Assembly (NCBI GenBank): GCA_045612925.1
Contig: JAZKZX010000008.1
Location: 1-60,055 of the forward strand
Direction of reading: 5' to 3'
DNA length: 60,055 nucleotides
From: UBA1189 sp045612925
Lineage (GTDB): Bacteria > Bacteroidota > Bacteroidia > Bacteroidales > Bacteroidaceae
A program made the position numbers and the translations under genes. The notes beneath the pieces are model-generated. The model had not been told where the DNA came from and searched no databases. It saw only the letters and a program-made list of their open reading frames with translations. This document shows positions 41,683 to 49,668 of the stretch, in pieces. The stretch's first letter is position 1; each line of letters begins with the position of its first letter.

Positions 41683-43257
41683 TTAGTTAATGATTACTTC
41701 AAGGGTTGAGGGCAACTGACGCTCTATGCCATCAGGGCCTATCGCTTTCACACTTGATATATAGAAGCGCTTGCCACGAGTGAGGCGGCGGAAGGTATTC
41801 TTTTGGCGGTCTGAGAATTGTGCACCATTAGATATCTCAGGCATGGCGTTACCCATATTGTCGAAGGTGACAGTTTCGAAGCTGATTACGCGGAAACCTA
41901 TATTGAGCAGCCCATCATCAATTGCTGCAATGATGCCATCGGCACTCATTAAGGCCTGCTTGCTCAGTTTGGTACCTCCACCACGGTAGCGCTGAGTGAC
42001 ACCCTTGTCATCGGTGTATTCGATGAAGGGGGTAGGGTCGGGAAGTTGGCGCACGCGGAAGGTGTACTCTCCCATACTCATCTGACGGCCACTTTGTTCA
42101 GCGCTAACGGCAATCACCACATCGGAGCCCACTTTGGTAGGATGGGCGATAAAGCCACCTGCAGCAGGGCGTAAGGTTCCATTGCCGTTGGCTATGCGAG
42201 CCGACACCTTATTGCTGGGTACTCCAGGTACAGAAATAGCAATGGGGTTATCATATCCGGCATAGAGCACATTCATCATCGAAGCTGATACGGTGGCAAC
42301 AGGGTCTACCACAGTGTACTTCTGTGAGAAGTTACGGCGTACGGTCTCGCCTGAGCCGTCGTTAAGTTCAAGGTAGCCATTGAGGGTGAAGTCTCCGGTT
42401 GTATTACAAGGCACCTCGTACCAACCATTGTCGGTTTCTATAAGTTTGTCGTTGATGTAGATGTTCGGACGCTGAGTAGTATCCACAGCTGCCATGATGA
42501 TGCGAGCACCGAAACGGTTGCCTCGTACCACATTCTGGGAAGTAGGGATTACATAGGCACTCAATTCGTTTACGCGTACATCGGTAGCATCGATATTTAC
42601 GTTGAGATCGTGCAATATTTCTCCCTCGGCATAGCGCACATCATTTTGGAATTTGGTGAGTAAGGTTACCGCGGCTGCCACAGGCATATTTTCAAAGTTG
42701 TATTGTTGCCAGTTCTTGCCTGATACGATTTCGCTCTGTGGTACTGAAGTGTCAAAGTTGTCGCTGATGATACGCTGCTGCACAGTGTCAGAAATCATTG
42801 ACACCACCTGATTGCGGTAGTTGTTGATGAGGTCATAGAGCTTCTGTCCCTCTCCTGTGACGGGTGAGAGCATGATATAGTTGGCTGCCTCGAGATTCTC
42901 TTTATTTTTAATGTTGCGTACATCGGCATGCTTGCCATCAGCTTCGCGTACCATGCGTATTTTTAGCTCTTCTGCATAGTTGCAAGCCGAGTCTGATAGC
43001 TCCTTTACTCGCTTAGCTTTGGCATACCATTCGCCTACCTTTTCGGGATTCTTGTGCATCTGTGTCTCGAAGTCCTGGAAGATTTCTGCATTTTGCTTGG
43101 TCGCATTGTCTGCACTGCGTGTGAGCCCCAAGTCTACGATGGTGAATCCATTGAGCACATCGGACGACACATTGAGGGCGAGCATCGCCATCAGCACGAC
43201 GTACATCAAGTTAATCATTCGCTGACGGGGTGTCAGCTTTTTCTTTCCTGCGCTCAT
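41683..43257 (-). CDS. gldM: Type IX secretion system motor protein GldM/PorM
   Basis: A 524-residue protein. A short basic cytoplasmic N-terminus (KKKLTPRQRMIN) leads to a single membrane helix (LMYVVLMAMLALNV), followed by a long periplasmic part with GldM domains (helical first domain, then beta-rich domains e.g. NVVRGNRFGARIIMAAVD; a YTVVDPVATVSASMMNVLYAGYDNPI domain). With GldL it forms the proton-driven motor of the T9SS. The start at 43257 gives the known N-terminus; 14 upstream residues reach into gldL. It is 7 bases after gldL. Confidence 0.95.
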   Translation of the reverse strand: MSAGKKKLTPRQRMINLMYVVLMAMLALNVSSDVLNGFTIVDLGLTRSADNATKQNAEIFQDFETQMHKNPEKVGEWYAKAKRVKELSDSACNYAEELKIRMVREADGKHADVRNIKNKENLEAANYIMLSPVTGEGQKLYDLINNYRNQVVSMISDTVQQRIISDNFDTSVPQSEIVSGKNWQQYNFENMPVAAAVTLLTKFQNDVRYAEGEILHDLNVNIDATDVRVNELSAYVIPTSQNVVRGNRFGARIIMAAVDTTQRPNIYINDKLIETDNGWYEVPCNTTGDFTLNGYLELNDGSGETVRRNFSQKYTVVDPVATVSASMMNVLYAGYDNPIAISVPGVPSNKVSARIANGNGTLRPAAGGFIAHPTKVGSDVVIAVSAEQSGRQMSMGEYTFRVRQLPDPTPFIEYTDDKGVTQRYRGGGTKLSKQALMSADGIIAAIDDGLLNIGFRVISFETVTFDNMGNAMPEISNGAQFSDRQKNTFRRLTRGKRFYISSVKAIGPDGIERQLPSTLEVIIN

Positions 43258-43264
43258 AGTATGC

Positions 43265-44074
43265 TTACTTACTCTGTTCGTTTGAGGTGCGAGCAACATT
43301 CATGTTTACGGTCATTGACTGCAGCATGCGGTCGTATACTCGATTGAGTTCCTCTATCTGTTCAGCCATACGGCGTGTTTGGTCGTTCACCTGGTCAATG
43401 TTGCCAATCTGTGAGCCAAGACTCTTAAGATGCATCTCATAGATGGTGTTGATAGAGGTGAGGTTGCGGCTGAGACGCTCCACTTCGTCAGCGCTGGTTT
43501 CAAGTTGAGAAGACTGGTCTGCGATGTGTTGGAATGATTCAGTGAGCACACGTAGCTTGTCTACATAGTCTTGAGTTGCCTGCTGCAGTTCGGGAACATC
43601 TATCTTGCCCTCAACACTTGGCACGGCTGCAGAGCCTGTCGAAGCACTTGCAGCTGCTACAGCTGCATTAGCTGCCGCAATGTTAGCCATAGCGGTGAGA
43701 GCCTCGGTATCGAGTTGTGGGGCATTGGCTGCAGCTACAGCAGTCACATTAGTGTCAACTGCGGGAGCAGCAATTACAGCGCCAGCAGCAGCGGGAGCAC
43801 CTCCAATGATGACGGGGCCTCCAGCTGTAGTGGGGGTATCGGCCTCTTTAGCGCTTGACTGACGCTCAAAACCATTGACAATAAAGGTGAGTACCTCGGT
43901 ACCCATACCAAGGAAGAGCATGATGTCAGCGCCACTGATGTGAGTGAGTTTAAAGAGCGCACCCAGGATAACGACGGCAGCACCCCAGCTGTAGAGGTAG
44001 TTCAATATGGTTTGTCCCTTTTGGGTTTCCAAGAAATCTTGAAAGCGGCTGATAGCACTTGTTTTTTGTTTCAT
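43265..44074 (-). CDS. gldL: Type IX secretion system motor protein GldL/PorL
   Basis: A 269-residue inner-membrane protein. Two N-terminal membrane helices (about 24-43 and 48-68) include YLYSWGAAVVILGALFKLTH and IMLFLGMGTEVLTF; E60 in MGTE corresponds by motif to the conserved glutamate of the GldL motor (inference). A cytoplasmic part follows, with an unusual Ala/Val/Gly/Pro-rich linker at about 78-165, then coiled coil (LSRNLTSINTIYEMHLKSL, RMAEQIEELNRVYDRML). It works with GldM to power secretion. Confidence 0.95.
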   Translation of the reverse strand: MKQKTSAISRFQDFLETQKGQTILNYLYSWGAAVVILGALFKLTHISGADIMLFLGMGTEVLTFIVNGFERQSSAKEADTPTTAGGPVIIGGAPAAAGAVIAAPAVDTNVTAVAAANAPQLDTEALTAMANIAAANAAVAAASASTGSAAVPSVEGKIDVPELQQATQDYVDKLRVLTESFQHIADQSSQLETSADEVERLSRNLTSINTIYEMHLKSLGSQIGNIDQVNDQTRRMAEQIEELNRVYDRMLQSMTVNMNVARTSNEQSK

Positions 44075-44132
44075 AGTGGATGAGTTATATGTTAATCTTG
44101 GAGCTGCTCCAAGAATTCTGATAGTTTCAATG

Positions 44133-45554
44133 TTATTTTCTTACTGTTCCCACATACGAGCGTACGCAGCGGAAGCCGATGTATGAGCGGGTTTCGTTTT
44201 GGTATTCGTAGGTACGTGACACTGATTGGATAAACCTTTCGGGATCTTTCCATGAGCCACCACGTACTGTTTTCTTCTTCATGTAGTAGGGGTCCTCCTT
44301 GGCTGCGTTGTATGAGAGCTCGGGATTCATATCGCTCATCTGCAATACGCCAGCCTCGGTGTATACGGTCGATGTCCACTCTGCTACATTACCTGCCATA
44401 TCGTATAGTCCATGGCTATTGGCTGAGTATGATCCCACCTTGGTTGTAATAAGGCTACCATCCTTAGTATAGTTACCTCGTTCGGGTTTGAAGTTGGCAT
44501 AGAAGCAACCCTCATCACTCTTGGTGCCATCCTGCATCCAAGGGAAAAGGGTACCCTCCTTGCCGCGTGCAGCATACTCCCACTCCGCCTCTGTGGGTAG
44601 GCGGTAGCGTTGCACATACTTCGCTTGCGGACCAAGTCCACGCAGCAGATAGTCGGTACGCCATGCACAGAATGCGTTAGCCTGTTCCCAGCTAACGCCC
44701 ACTACGGGGTAATCATTGTAGTTGGGGTGGTTGAAATAGAGCTGCATGTACATCTCATTGTTGGCATTGGGGAAATCGTTTATCCAGCAAGTAGTGTCGG
44801 GGAATACATTCACGATGTAGGTGTTAATGAAATCGTGAGGTCCAGAGAGAGGACGGTTTATGGTTTCTCGCACAATCTGTCCCTCCTCATTGATGTAGGC
44901 AGTATCCTTTGAGATCATGATTACCTCATCAGGGTTTACTTTGACATCCGTATTGCGTACACGCATGGCGGCATTGAGTTGGTTCTTGCGTAAGGCTGCT
45001 TGAGTGTAATCTACGATTTCGTAGCGGTAGTTCATTTGTGAGTGGTCAAGTTCCATGGCACCTGTGTAAGGGTTGCGTTTCATCACGCTATTGATAGCTA
45101 CCAGTTGGTCCTCGGTAGCCTTACGCCAAGGGATAGGTTTCTTCCAGTTGAGGTAGGGGGTGATAGGTTCGCCATACTCATCCTCCTCAATCTTGAAGGT
45201 CTCGTCGCCTCCAAAAGCTGGGTCGGCTAAGCGTTCGCGAATGATTGAATCACGTACCCAATTAACAAACTGGCGATATTCTGCATTGGTTATCTCCGAA
45301 TCGTCCATCCAGAACGACTCTACTGAAATCTCCTTATGTGGAGCATTTGATCCCCACAGACTATCGGTCTCTTCTTCACCCAGTTTGAGTGAGCCACGAG
45401 GGATGAGCACCATACCAAACGGAGCTGGCTCATTGAATGAAGCCGAGCGTGAGCCTGTCAGTTCGCCACCTATTGCCATTGCTGCATTGTTTGATCCCAT
45501 GCACGAGGTCAGCAGAGCTATGGCAATCAGGCTTATAATCCATGTTTTCTTCAT
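44133..45554 (-). CDS. gldK: Type IX secretion lipoprotein GldK/PorK
   Basis: A 473-residue lipoprotein (lipobox LLTSC) with a formylglycine-generating-enzyme-like domain: PFGMVLIPRGSLKLG, VESFWMDDSEITNAEYRQFVNWV, YPVVGVSWEQANAFCAW, RLPTEAEWEYAARG, YDMAGNVAEWTSTVY and GGSWKD. GldK forms the outer-membrane-attached ring with GldN and is not an enzyme in this role (family knowledge). It lies 58 bases upstream of gldL and 5 bases after porP. Confidence 0.95.
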   Translation of the reverse strand: MKKTWIISLIAIALLTSCMGSNNAAMAIGGELTGSRSASFNEPAPFGMVLIPRGSLKLGEEETDSLWGSNAPHKEISVESFWMDDSEITNAEYRQFVNWVRDSIIRERLADPAFGGDETFKIEEDEYGEPITPYLNWKKPIPWRKATEDQLVAINSVMKRNPYTGAMELDHSQMNYRYEIVDYTQAALRKNQLNAAMRVRNTDVKVNPDEVIMISKDTAYINEEGQIVRETINRPLSGPHDFINTYIVNVFPDTTCWINDFPNANNEMYMQLYFNHPNYNDYPVVGVSWEQANAFCAWRTDYLLRGLGPQAKYVQRYRLPTEAEWEYAARGKEGTLFPWMQDGTKSDEGCFYANFKPERGNYTKDGSLITTKVGSYSANSHGLYDMAGNVAEWTSTVYTEAGVLQMSDMNPELSYNAAKEDPYYMKKKTVRGGSWKDPERFIQSVSRTYEYQNETRSYIGFRCVRSYVGTVRK

Positions 45555-45559
45555 ACGAG

Positions 45560-46498
45560 TTACAATATGCGTATACTTTTATGTTTGTTTCGTCCTTTTT
45601 TAAATAGTTCCAAGTCCATCACATATCCCACATATAGGTCGTGACTTCCGTGGATAAGTCCCACGCCTGTAGTGAAGATTTCGTAGGCATAGCCAAATGT
45701 TACGCTATTAATCTCTCCACCGAGGAGAATGGCTACCGAGATCATTGGGCTATAGGTAAGTCCCGCATAGTAGCGTTTCTCGTCATAGGTGTAGGTACCT
45801 CTCACCGTGATGTCAGCCCGCCAATTTTGTAGGTCAGTCATCAACTGCATAGAGGGTTGTATCGATAATAACGGATTCTTTAGCTGAATATTGCATCCGC
45901 CAGAGAAATAATATGTAGGATCTATCTTTATTTCGTATGTTTCGCCTAGTTCAATGGTTGGCGCAGTGAGGTGCATCACTGATAGTCCGGCATAGAACAA
46001 CGGGTGTTCATAGTGTATTCCCGCTGTTAGGTCCAATTCCATGCCATCCACCTCCGATGAAGGAAAGGCAGCATCGGTCGACTCTTCGGCTTCTACCTTT
46101 GAACCATCAAATTTTTGTTCCAGCGAGCCTGCGCTTACGCCCATTGCCATGCGCCCGCTCCATAGATTGAACCGGTAGGCATAGCCAGCAAAGAGGCGTT
46201 GGTTAGAGAAGAGTCCGATAGATTCATTATAGAGATTAGCACTTACCGCCTGATTTTTCTGTTCAGTAGGCAATACCATGTCAGCACCGACGAGCATCGT
46301 CGCGGGAGCATTGGTGTACCCAGCCATCTGCATGGCGTAGGTGCCATACATGTTGAGTCGCCCACTCAATCCAGCCACGGCAGGGTTGTAGTATCCCTGT
46401 AGTGCCCAATAGTGTGTAAAGTGTGTGTCAAACTGTGCGTGTACCCCCACGCTACCGATCATAGCACACAGTGTCAATATCCATTTCTTGATGTACAT
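45560..46498 (-). CDS. porP: PorP/SprF family type IX secretion membrane protein
   Basis: A 312-residue outer-membrane beta-barrel with a signal peptide (to about GVHAQF). The signature DTHFTHYWALQGYYNPAVAGLSG is the family N-terminus, followed by alternating strands (GAINYEHPLFYAGLS-like segment, GGEINSVTFGYAYEIFTTGVGLI, HDLYVGYVMDLEL end). The start at 46498 begins the signal peptide; the frame is open 18 codons upstream without similarity. PorP/SprF proteins anchor or help secrete T9SS clients. Confidence 0.93.
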   Translation of the reverse strand: MYIKKWILTLCAMIGSVGVHAQFDTHFTHYWALQGYYNPAVAGLSGRLNMYGTYAMQMAGYTNAPATMLVGADMVLPTEQKNQAVSANLYNESIGLFSNQRLFAGYAYRFNLWSGRMAMGVSAGSLEQKFDGSKVEAEESTDAAFPSSEVDGMELDLTAGIHYEHPLFYAGLSVMHLTAPTIELGETYEIKIDPTYYFSGGCNIQLKNPLLSIQPSMQLMTDLQNWRADITVRGTYTYDEKRYYAGLTYSPMISVAILLGGEINSVTFGYAYEIFTTGVGLIHGSHDLYVGYVMDLELFKKGRNKHKSIRIL

Positions 46499-46545
46499 CA
46501 CCTGTTTATAACGGAGAACAAGGTCATTTAGTATATTCCCCATTT

Positions 46546-47007
46546 CTACCATGTAGGGTAGGGGTGTTGGCTGATATAGGCATTGTAGTAATGCTTGTCG
46601 CCTGTGACCTCGCGGCCAAGGTAAGAGGGTAGGATAAACTCCTCGTTCACATCGTTGAGCTCAATCTCGGCGAACACAAGGCCTTCATTTTCGCCATGAA
46701 ATTCATCTACTTCCACCACATGCTTGCCATTGCGTACGAGGTAACGAGTCTTCTCTATGCGCTCGCCACAGAGTGTAAATAGCGCACGAGCATCGTCGAG
46801 GCTAATCTCCTTCTCCCACTCAAAGCGACTGATGCCGTCCGTTGAAGGTCCTTTGATGGTAAGGTATCCCTTTTCTCCACGGGTTCGAACACGTACCGTA
46901 TGTCCATGTCCGCTACAGATATATCCTTGTAAGATATCCGATTTGTCGTATGCCAAGTCACGATAACTATCGTTGATGACGAGAAACTTACGCTCAATCT
47001 CTTTCAT
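46546..47007 (-). CDS. CYTH domain protein
   Basis: A 153-residue protein with the CYTH signature EIERKF at the N-terminus, followed by paired basic and acidic strands (TVRVRTRGEKGYLTIKG, RFEWEKEI, KTRYLV, HVVEVDEFHGENEGLVFAEIEL). The family binds triphosphates in a tunnel and usually hydrolyses inorganic triphosphate. The start at 47007 is used; the codon at 47031 lies in the promoter box. It is 47 bases upstream of porP, so it probably heads the T9SS operon. Confidence 0.9.
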   Translation of the reverse strand: MKEIERKFLVINDSYRDLAYDKSDILQGYICSGHGHTVRVRTRGEKGYLTIKGPSTDGISRFEWEKEISLDDARALFTLCGERIEKTRYLVRNGKHVVEVDEFHGENEGLVFAEIELNDVNEEFILPSYLGREVTGDKHYYNAYISQHPYPTW

Positions 47008-47030
47008 AAATTCTTTCCCTAAAACGGACA

Positions 47031-47038
47031 CAAATGTA
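47031..47038 (-). promoter_or_regulatory. Promoter -7 box of the CYTH-T9SS operon
   Basis: TACATTTG on the minus strand fits TAnnTTTG, 23 bases before the CYTH ATG. CAAA words at 47051-47054 and 47063-47066 are possible -33 elements with non-standard spacing. Confidence 0.6.
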
Positions 47039-47113
47039 CGATTTTTATTTCAAATAGGATTTCAAAAATGCAGGAATCCTTGTGCTATAGCTATTTTTAT
47101 CAATATTAATGCG

Positions 47114-47121
47114 TAACTTCG
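47114..47121 (+). promoter_or_regulatory. Variant -7 box before the RNA methyltransferase
   Basis: TAACTTCG differs by one base from TAnnTTTG and lies 33 bases before the ATG. The same word precedes miaB. Confidence 0.5.
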
Positions 47122-47154
47122 CGGTACAAACCAAGACTTTACTGACATATAGCT

Positions 47155-47955
47155 ATGCCTATTATTCATATTACATCACTCACACATCCTGGAGTAGAGG
47201 TTTTTAGTACGCTTACTGAGGCTCAATTGCGTCGAGAGGTTGACTCTGATAAAGGCATCTTTATTGCCGAGAGCCCCAAGGTGATACGTGTGGCTCTTGA
47301 TGCAGGTTACGAACCGCTATCTCTGCTCTGCGAGGAGCGCCATATAGTAGGTGACGCGGCAGATATCATCGCTTGTTGCCCTGATATGCCTGTGTATACT
47401 GGTAGCCGTGAGCTATTGGCCTCACTTACGGGCTACACTCTGACACGGGGTGTGCTTTGTGCTATGCGTCGCCCTAAAGCGCCCAGTGTGGTAGATGTCG
47501 TGAGAGATGCCCGTCGGGTGGTGATTATTGATGGTGTCACTGATACGACCAATATTGGTGCCATATTTCGCTCAGCTGCAGCGTTGGGCATCGATGCCGT
47601 GCTGCTTACTCGTACGGCTTGTGATCCACTCAATCGCCGTGCCGTACGCGTGTCGATGGGCTCGGTGTTTCTTGTCCCTTGGACATGGATTGACGATATA
47701 CCGAGCGAGATGCATGCCGAGGGGTTTGCTACTGCCGCAATGGCGCTGACCGATGATTCGGTATCCCTTGATGACCCGATATTGAAGAATGTCACCAAAC
47801 TCGCCATTATTATGGGGACCGAAGGCGATGGCTTGGCTCGTGAGGTAATTACGGCTTCCGATTATGTAGTACGTATTCCCATGGCTCATGGGGTAGACTC
47901 GCTCAATGTAGCTGCGGCAGCTGCTGTGGCCTTTTGGGAGTTGAGGACGCGATAA
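47155..47955 (+). CDS. SpoU/TrmH family RNA 2'-O-methyltransferase
   Basis: A 266-residue protein of the knotted SPOUT fold. A N-terminal substrate-binding domain (about 1-110) precedes the methyltransferase with motif 1 DGVTDTTNIGAIFRSAAALGID, motif 2 IIMGTEGDGLA and motif 3 RIPMAHGVDSLNVAAAAAV. It uses S-adenosylmethionine to methylate a ribose in rRNA or tRNA; the exact target is not predictable. It is divergent from the CYTH-T9SS operon. Confidence 0.92.
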   Translation: MPIIHITSLTHPGVEVFSTLTEAQLRREVDSDKGIFIAESPKVIRVALDAGYEPLSLLCEERHIVGDAADIIACCPDMPVYTGSRELLASLTGYTLTRGVLCAMRRPKAPSVVDVVRDARRVVIIDGVTDTTNIGAIFRSAAALGIDAVLLTRTACDPLNRRAVRVSMGSVFLVPWTWIDDIPSEMHAEGFATAAMALTDDSVSLDDPILKNVTKLAIIMGTEGDGLAREVITASDYVVRIPMAHGVDSLNVAAAAAVAFWELRTR

Positions 47956-48144
47956 GGGCATACAAAAAGAGGAACTTCACAGCCCCTCTCTTCCTTTTAA
48001 CCTAAACCTTAACTATGAAAAAATCTAATGTTTTGTGCAAAGTTGAGGTTTTTTTTTCTAACGGCAAAGTAAAATGCTTTTTTTTTGTAAAAAAAGTCGT
48101 ATTCTGCACAAAATCGTGTGTAAAAGAAATCTAAAAGAATATTT

Positions 48145-48179
48145 TTTGCCAATTTATTCGCAAAATAGCCGTAACTTCG
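48145..48179 (+). promoter_or_regulatory. miaB promoter
   Basis: TTTG at 48145-48148 and the variant box TAACTTCG at 48172-48179, with a 23-base spacer. The leader would be about 95 bases. Confidence 0.5.
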
Positions 48180-48210
48180 CAGTCTGAAAGAAAACAATAT
48201 AAAGATGAAA

Positions 48211-48234
48211 GAGTGAGAGAGTGAGAGAGTGAAC
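48211..48234 (+). repeat. GAGTGAGA tandem repeat in the miaB leader
   Basis: Three 8-base units (GAGTGAGA, GAGTGAGA, GAGTGAAC). A pyrimidine-rich segment with repeated ACTCC words (48245-48274) follows and can pair with it, possibly covering the ribosome entry site. Confidence 0.5.
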
Positions 48235-48281
48235 TATTGTCTTAACTCCTACACTCCAAACTCCTGTAACTCCTCAAACAT

Positions 48282-49616
48282 ATGAACGAGAACATCAAAT
48301 ACTTGTATATAGAGACCTACGCCTGCCAGATGAATGTAGCCGACAGTGAGGTGATAGCTTCAGTGATGAAGATGGCAGGCTATGAGCCTTGCGAGGACTT
48401 TGATCAAGCCGACGCCATCCTGCTCAACACCTGCTCTATACGCGACAATGCCGAGCAGAAAATCTTTCACCGTCTCGACGCCTTGAACGCCCTGCGCAAG
48501 AAGGGGCGCAAACTCATCGTTGGTGTGGTGGGCTGCATGGCCGAGCGCGTGAAGGAGAACCTCATCGAGAACTATGGCGTAGACCTTGTGGCAGGTCCTG
48601 ATGCCTACCTCTCATTGCCCGACCTCATTGCGCAGGTTGAGGCGGGTGAGAAGGCGATGAATGTGGAGCTATCTACTACAGAGACCTATCGTGATGTCAT
48701 CCCCTCACGCATCTGTGGCAACCACATCTCGGGCTTCGTGTCCATCATGCGTGGCTGCAACAACTTCTGTCACTACTGCATCGTGCCCTATACTCGTGGC
48801 CGCGAGCGCAGTCGCGATGTCGAGAGCATCCTTGCCGAGGTGCGCGACCTCGCACAGAAAGGCTATAAGGAGGTGACCCTCCTGGGGCAGAATGTTAACT
48901 CCTACCGCTTCGAGCGTGAGGGCGAGGTCATCACCTTCCCCATGCTGCTCCGTATGGTAGCTGCCGAGGCACCCCAGATGCGTGTGCGTTTCACCACCTC
49001 TCACCCGAAGGATATGAGTGACGAAACCCTCCAGGCTATTGCCGAGGTGCCCAACATCTGTAAGCACATCCACCTGCCCGTGCAGAGCGGTAGCTCGCGC
49101 GTACTCAAGCTTATGAATCGTAAGTACACCCGAGAGTGGTACCTTGAGCGTGTAGCAGCCATCCGTCGCATCATCCCCGACTGCGGGCTCAGCACCGATA
49201 TCTTCTCTGGCTTCCACTCCGAGACCGAGGAAGATCACCAGGAGTCGCTCTCACTGATGCGCCTCTGTGAGTACGACTCGGCCTTCATGTTCAAGTATAG
49301 CGAGCGTCCCGGCACCTATGCCAGCCGCCATCTGCCCGATGATATCGCCGAGGAGGTCAAGATACGCCGCCTCAATGAGATTATCGCCGTGCAGAATGAG
49401 CTCTCTGCCGAGAGCAACCGTCGTTGCATAGGTAAGACTTACGAAGTGCTGGCCGAAGGCTATTCCAAGCGCTCACGCGAACAACTATGCGGACGCACCG
49501 AGCAGAACAAGACCGTCGTCTTCGACAAGCAGAACTATCGCATCGGCGACTTCGTGATGGTCGAGATTACCGATGCCAGCTCGGCAACGCTGATAGGCAA
49601 GCCAGTGAATCTTTGA
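48282..49616 (+). CDS. miaB: tRNA-2-methylthio-N6-dimethylallyladenosine synthase MiaB
   Basis: A 444-residue radical SAM methylthiotransferase. The N-terminal UPF0004 domain has its three cysteines (YACQMN, LLNTCSIRD, GCMAER). The radical SAM cluster is in RGCNNFCHYCIVPYTRGRERSR (CxxxCxxC), and the C-terminal TRAM domain binds tRNA. The enzyme adds a methylthio group to i6A37 in tRNAs reading UNN codons. Complete; it ends at a shared terminator. Confidence 0.97.
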   Translation: MNENIKYLYIETYACQMNVADSEVIASVMKMAGYEPCEDFDQADAILLNTCSIRDNAEQKIFHRLDALNALRKKGRKLIVGVVGCMAERVKENLIENYGVDLVAGPDAYLSLPDLIAQVEAGEKAMNVELSTTETYRDVIPSRICGNHISGFVSIMRGCNNFCHYCIVPYTRGRERSRDVESILAEVRDLAQKGYKEVTLLGQNVNSYRFEREGEVITFPMLLRMVAAEAPQMRVRFTTSHPKDMSDETLQAIAEVPNICKHIHLPVQSGSSRVLKLMNRKYTREWYLERVAAIRRIIPDCGLSTDIFSGFHSETEEDHQESLSLMRLCEYDSAFMFKYSERPGTYASRHLPDDIAEEVKIRRLNEIIAVQNELSAESNRRCIGKTYEVLAEGYSKRSREQLCGRTEQNKTVVFDKQNYRIGDFVMVEITDASSATLIGKPVNL

Positions 49617-49635
49617 GGTTCGCTTCTCTAATATA

Positions 49636-49663
49636 AAGGCTCATCCAATATTGGATGAGCCTT
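49636..49663. terminator. Bidirectional terminator miaB/M16 peptidase
   Basis: A perfect 28-bp palindrome from AAGGCTCATCC to GGATGAGCCTT, with little loop. It lies between convergent genes and overlaps neither. Confidence 0.8.
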
Positions 49664-49668
49664 ATTTG

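Larger units (their letters stand above)
47956..48281. other. Intergenic region before miaB
   Basis: About 325 bases. After the methyltransferase a weak stem AGAGG/CCTCT (47968-47972/47985-47989) with a pyrimidine tail could end transcription. T-rich sequence follows, then the miaB promoter and a simple purine repeat. An open frame on the minus strand at 48009-48197 is lysine/phenylalanine-rich AT sequence and not a credible gene. Confidence 0.5.

Noticed and set aside
40567..47007. Horizontally acquired secretion island
   Set aside because: No integrase, tRNA edge, direct repeats or obvious composition shift; the operon looks like native core genome.
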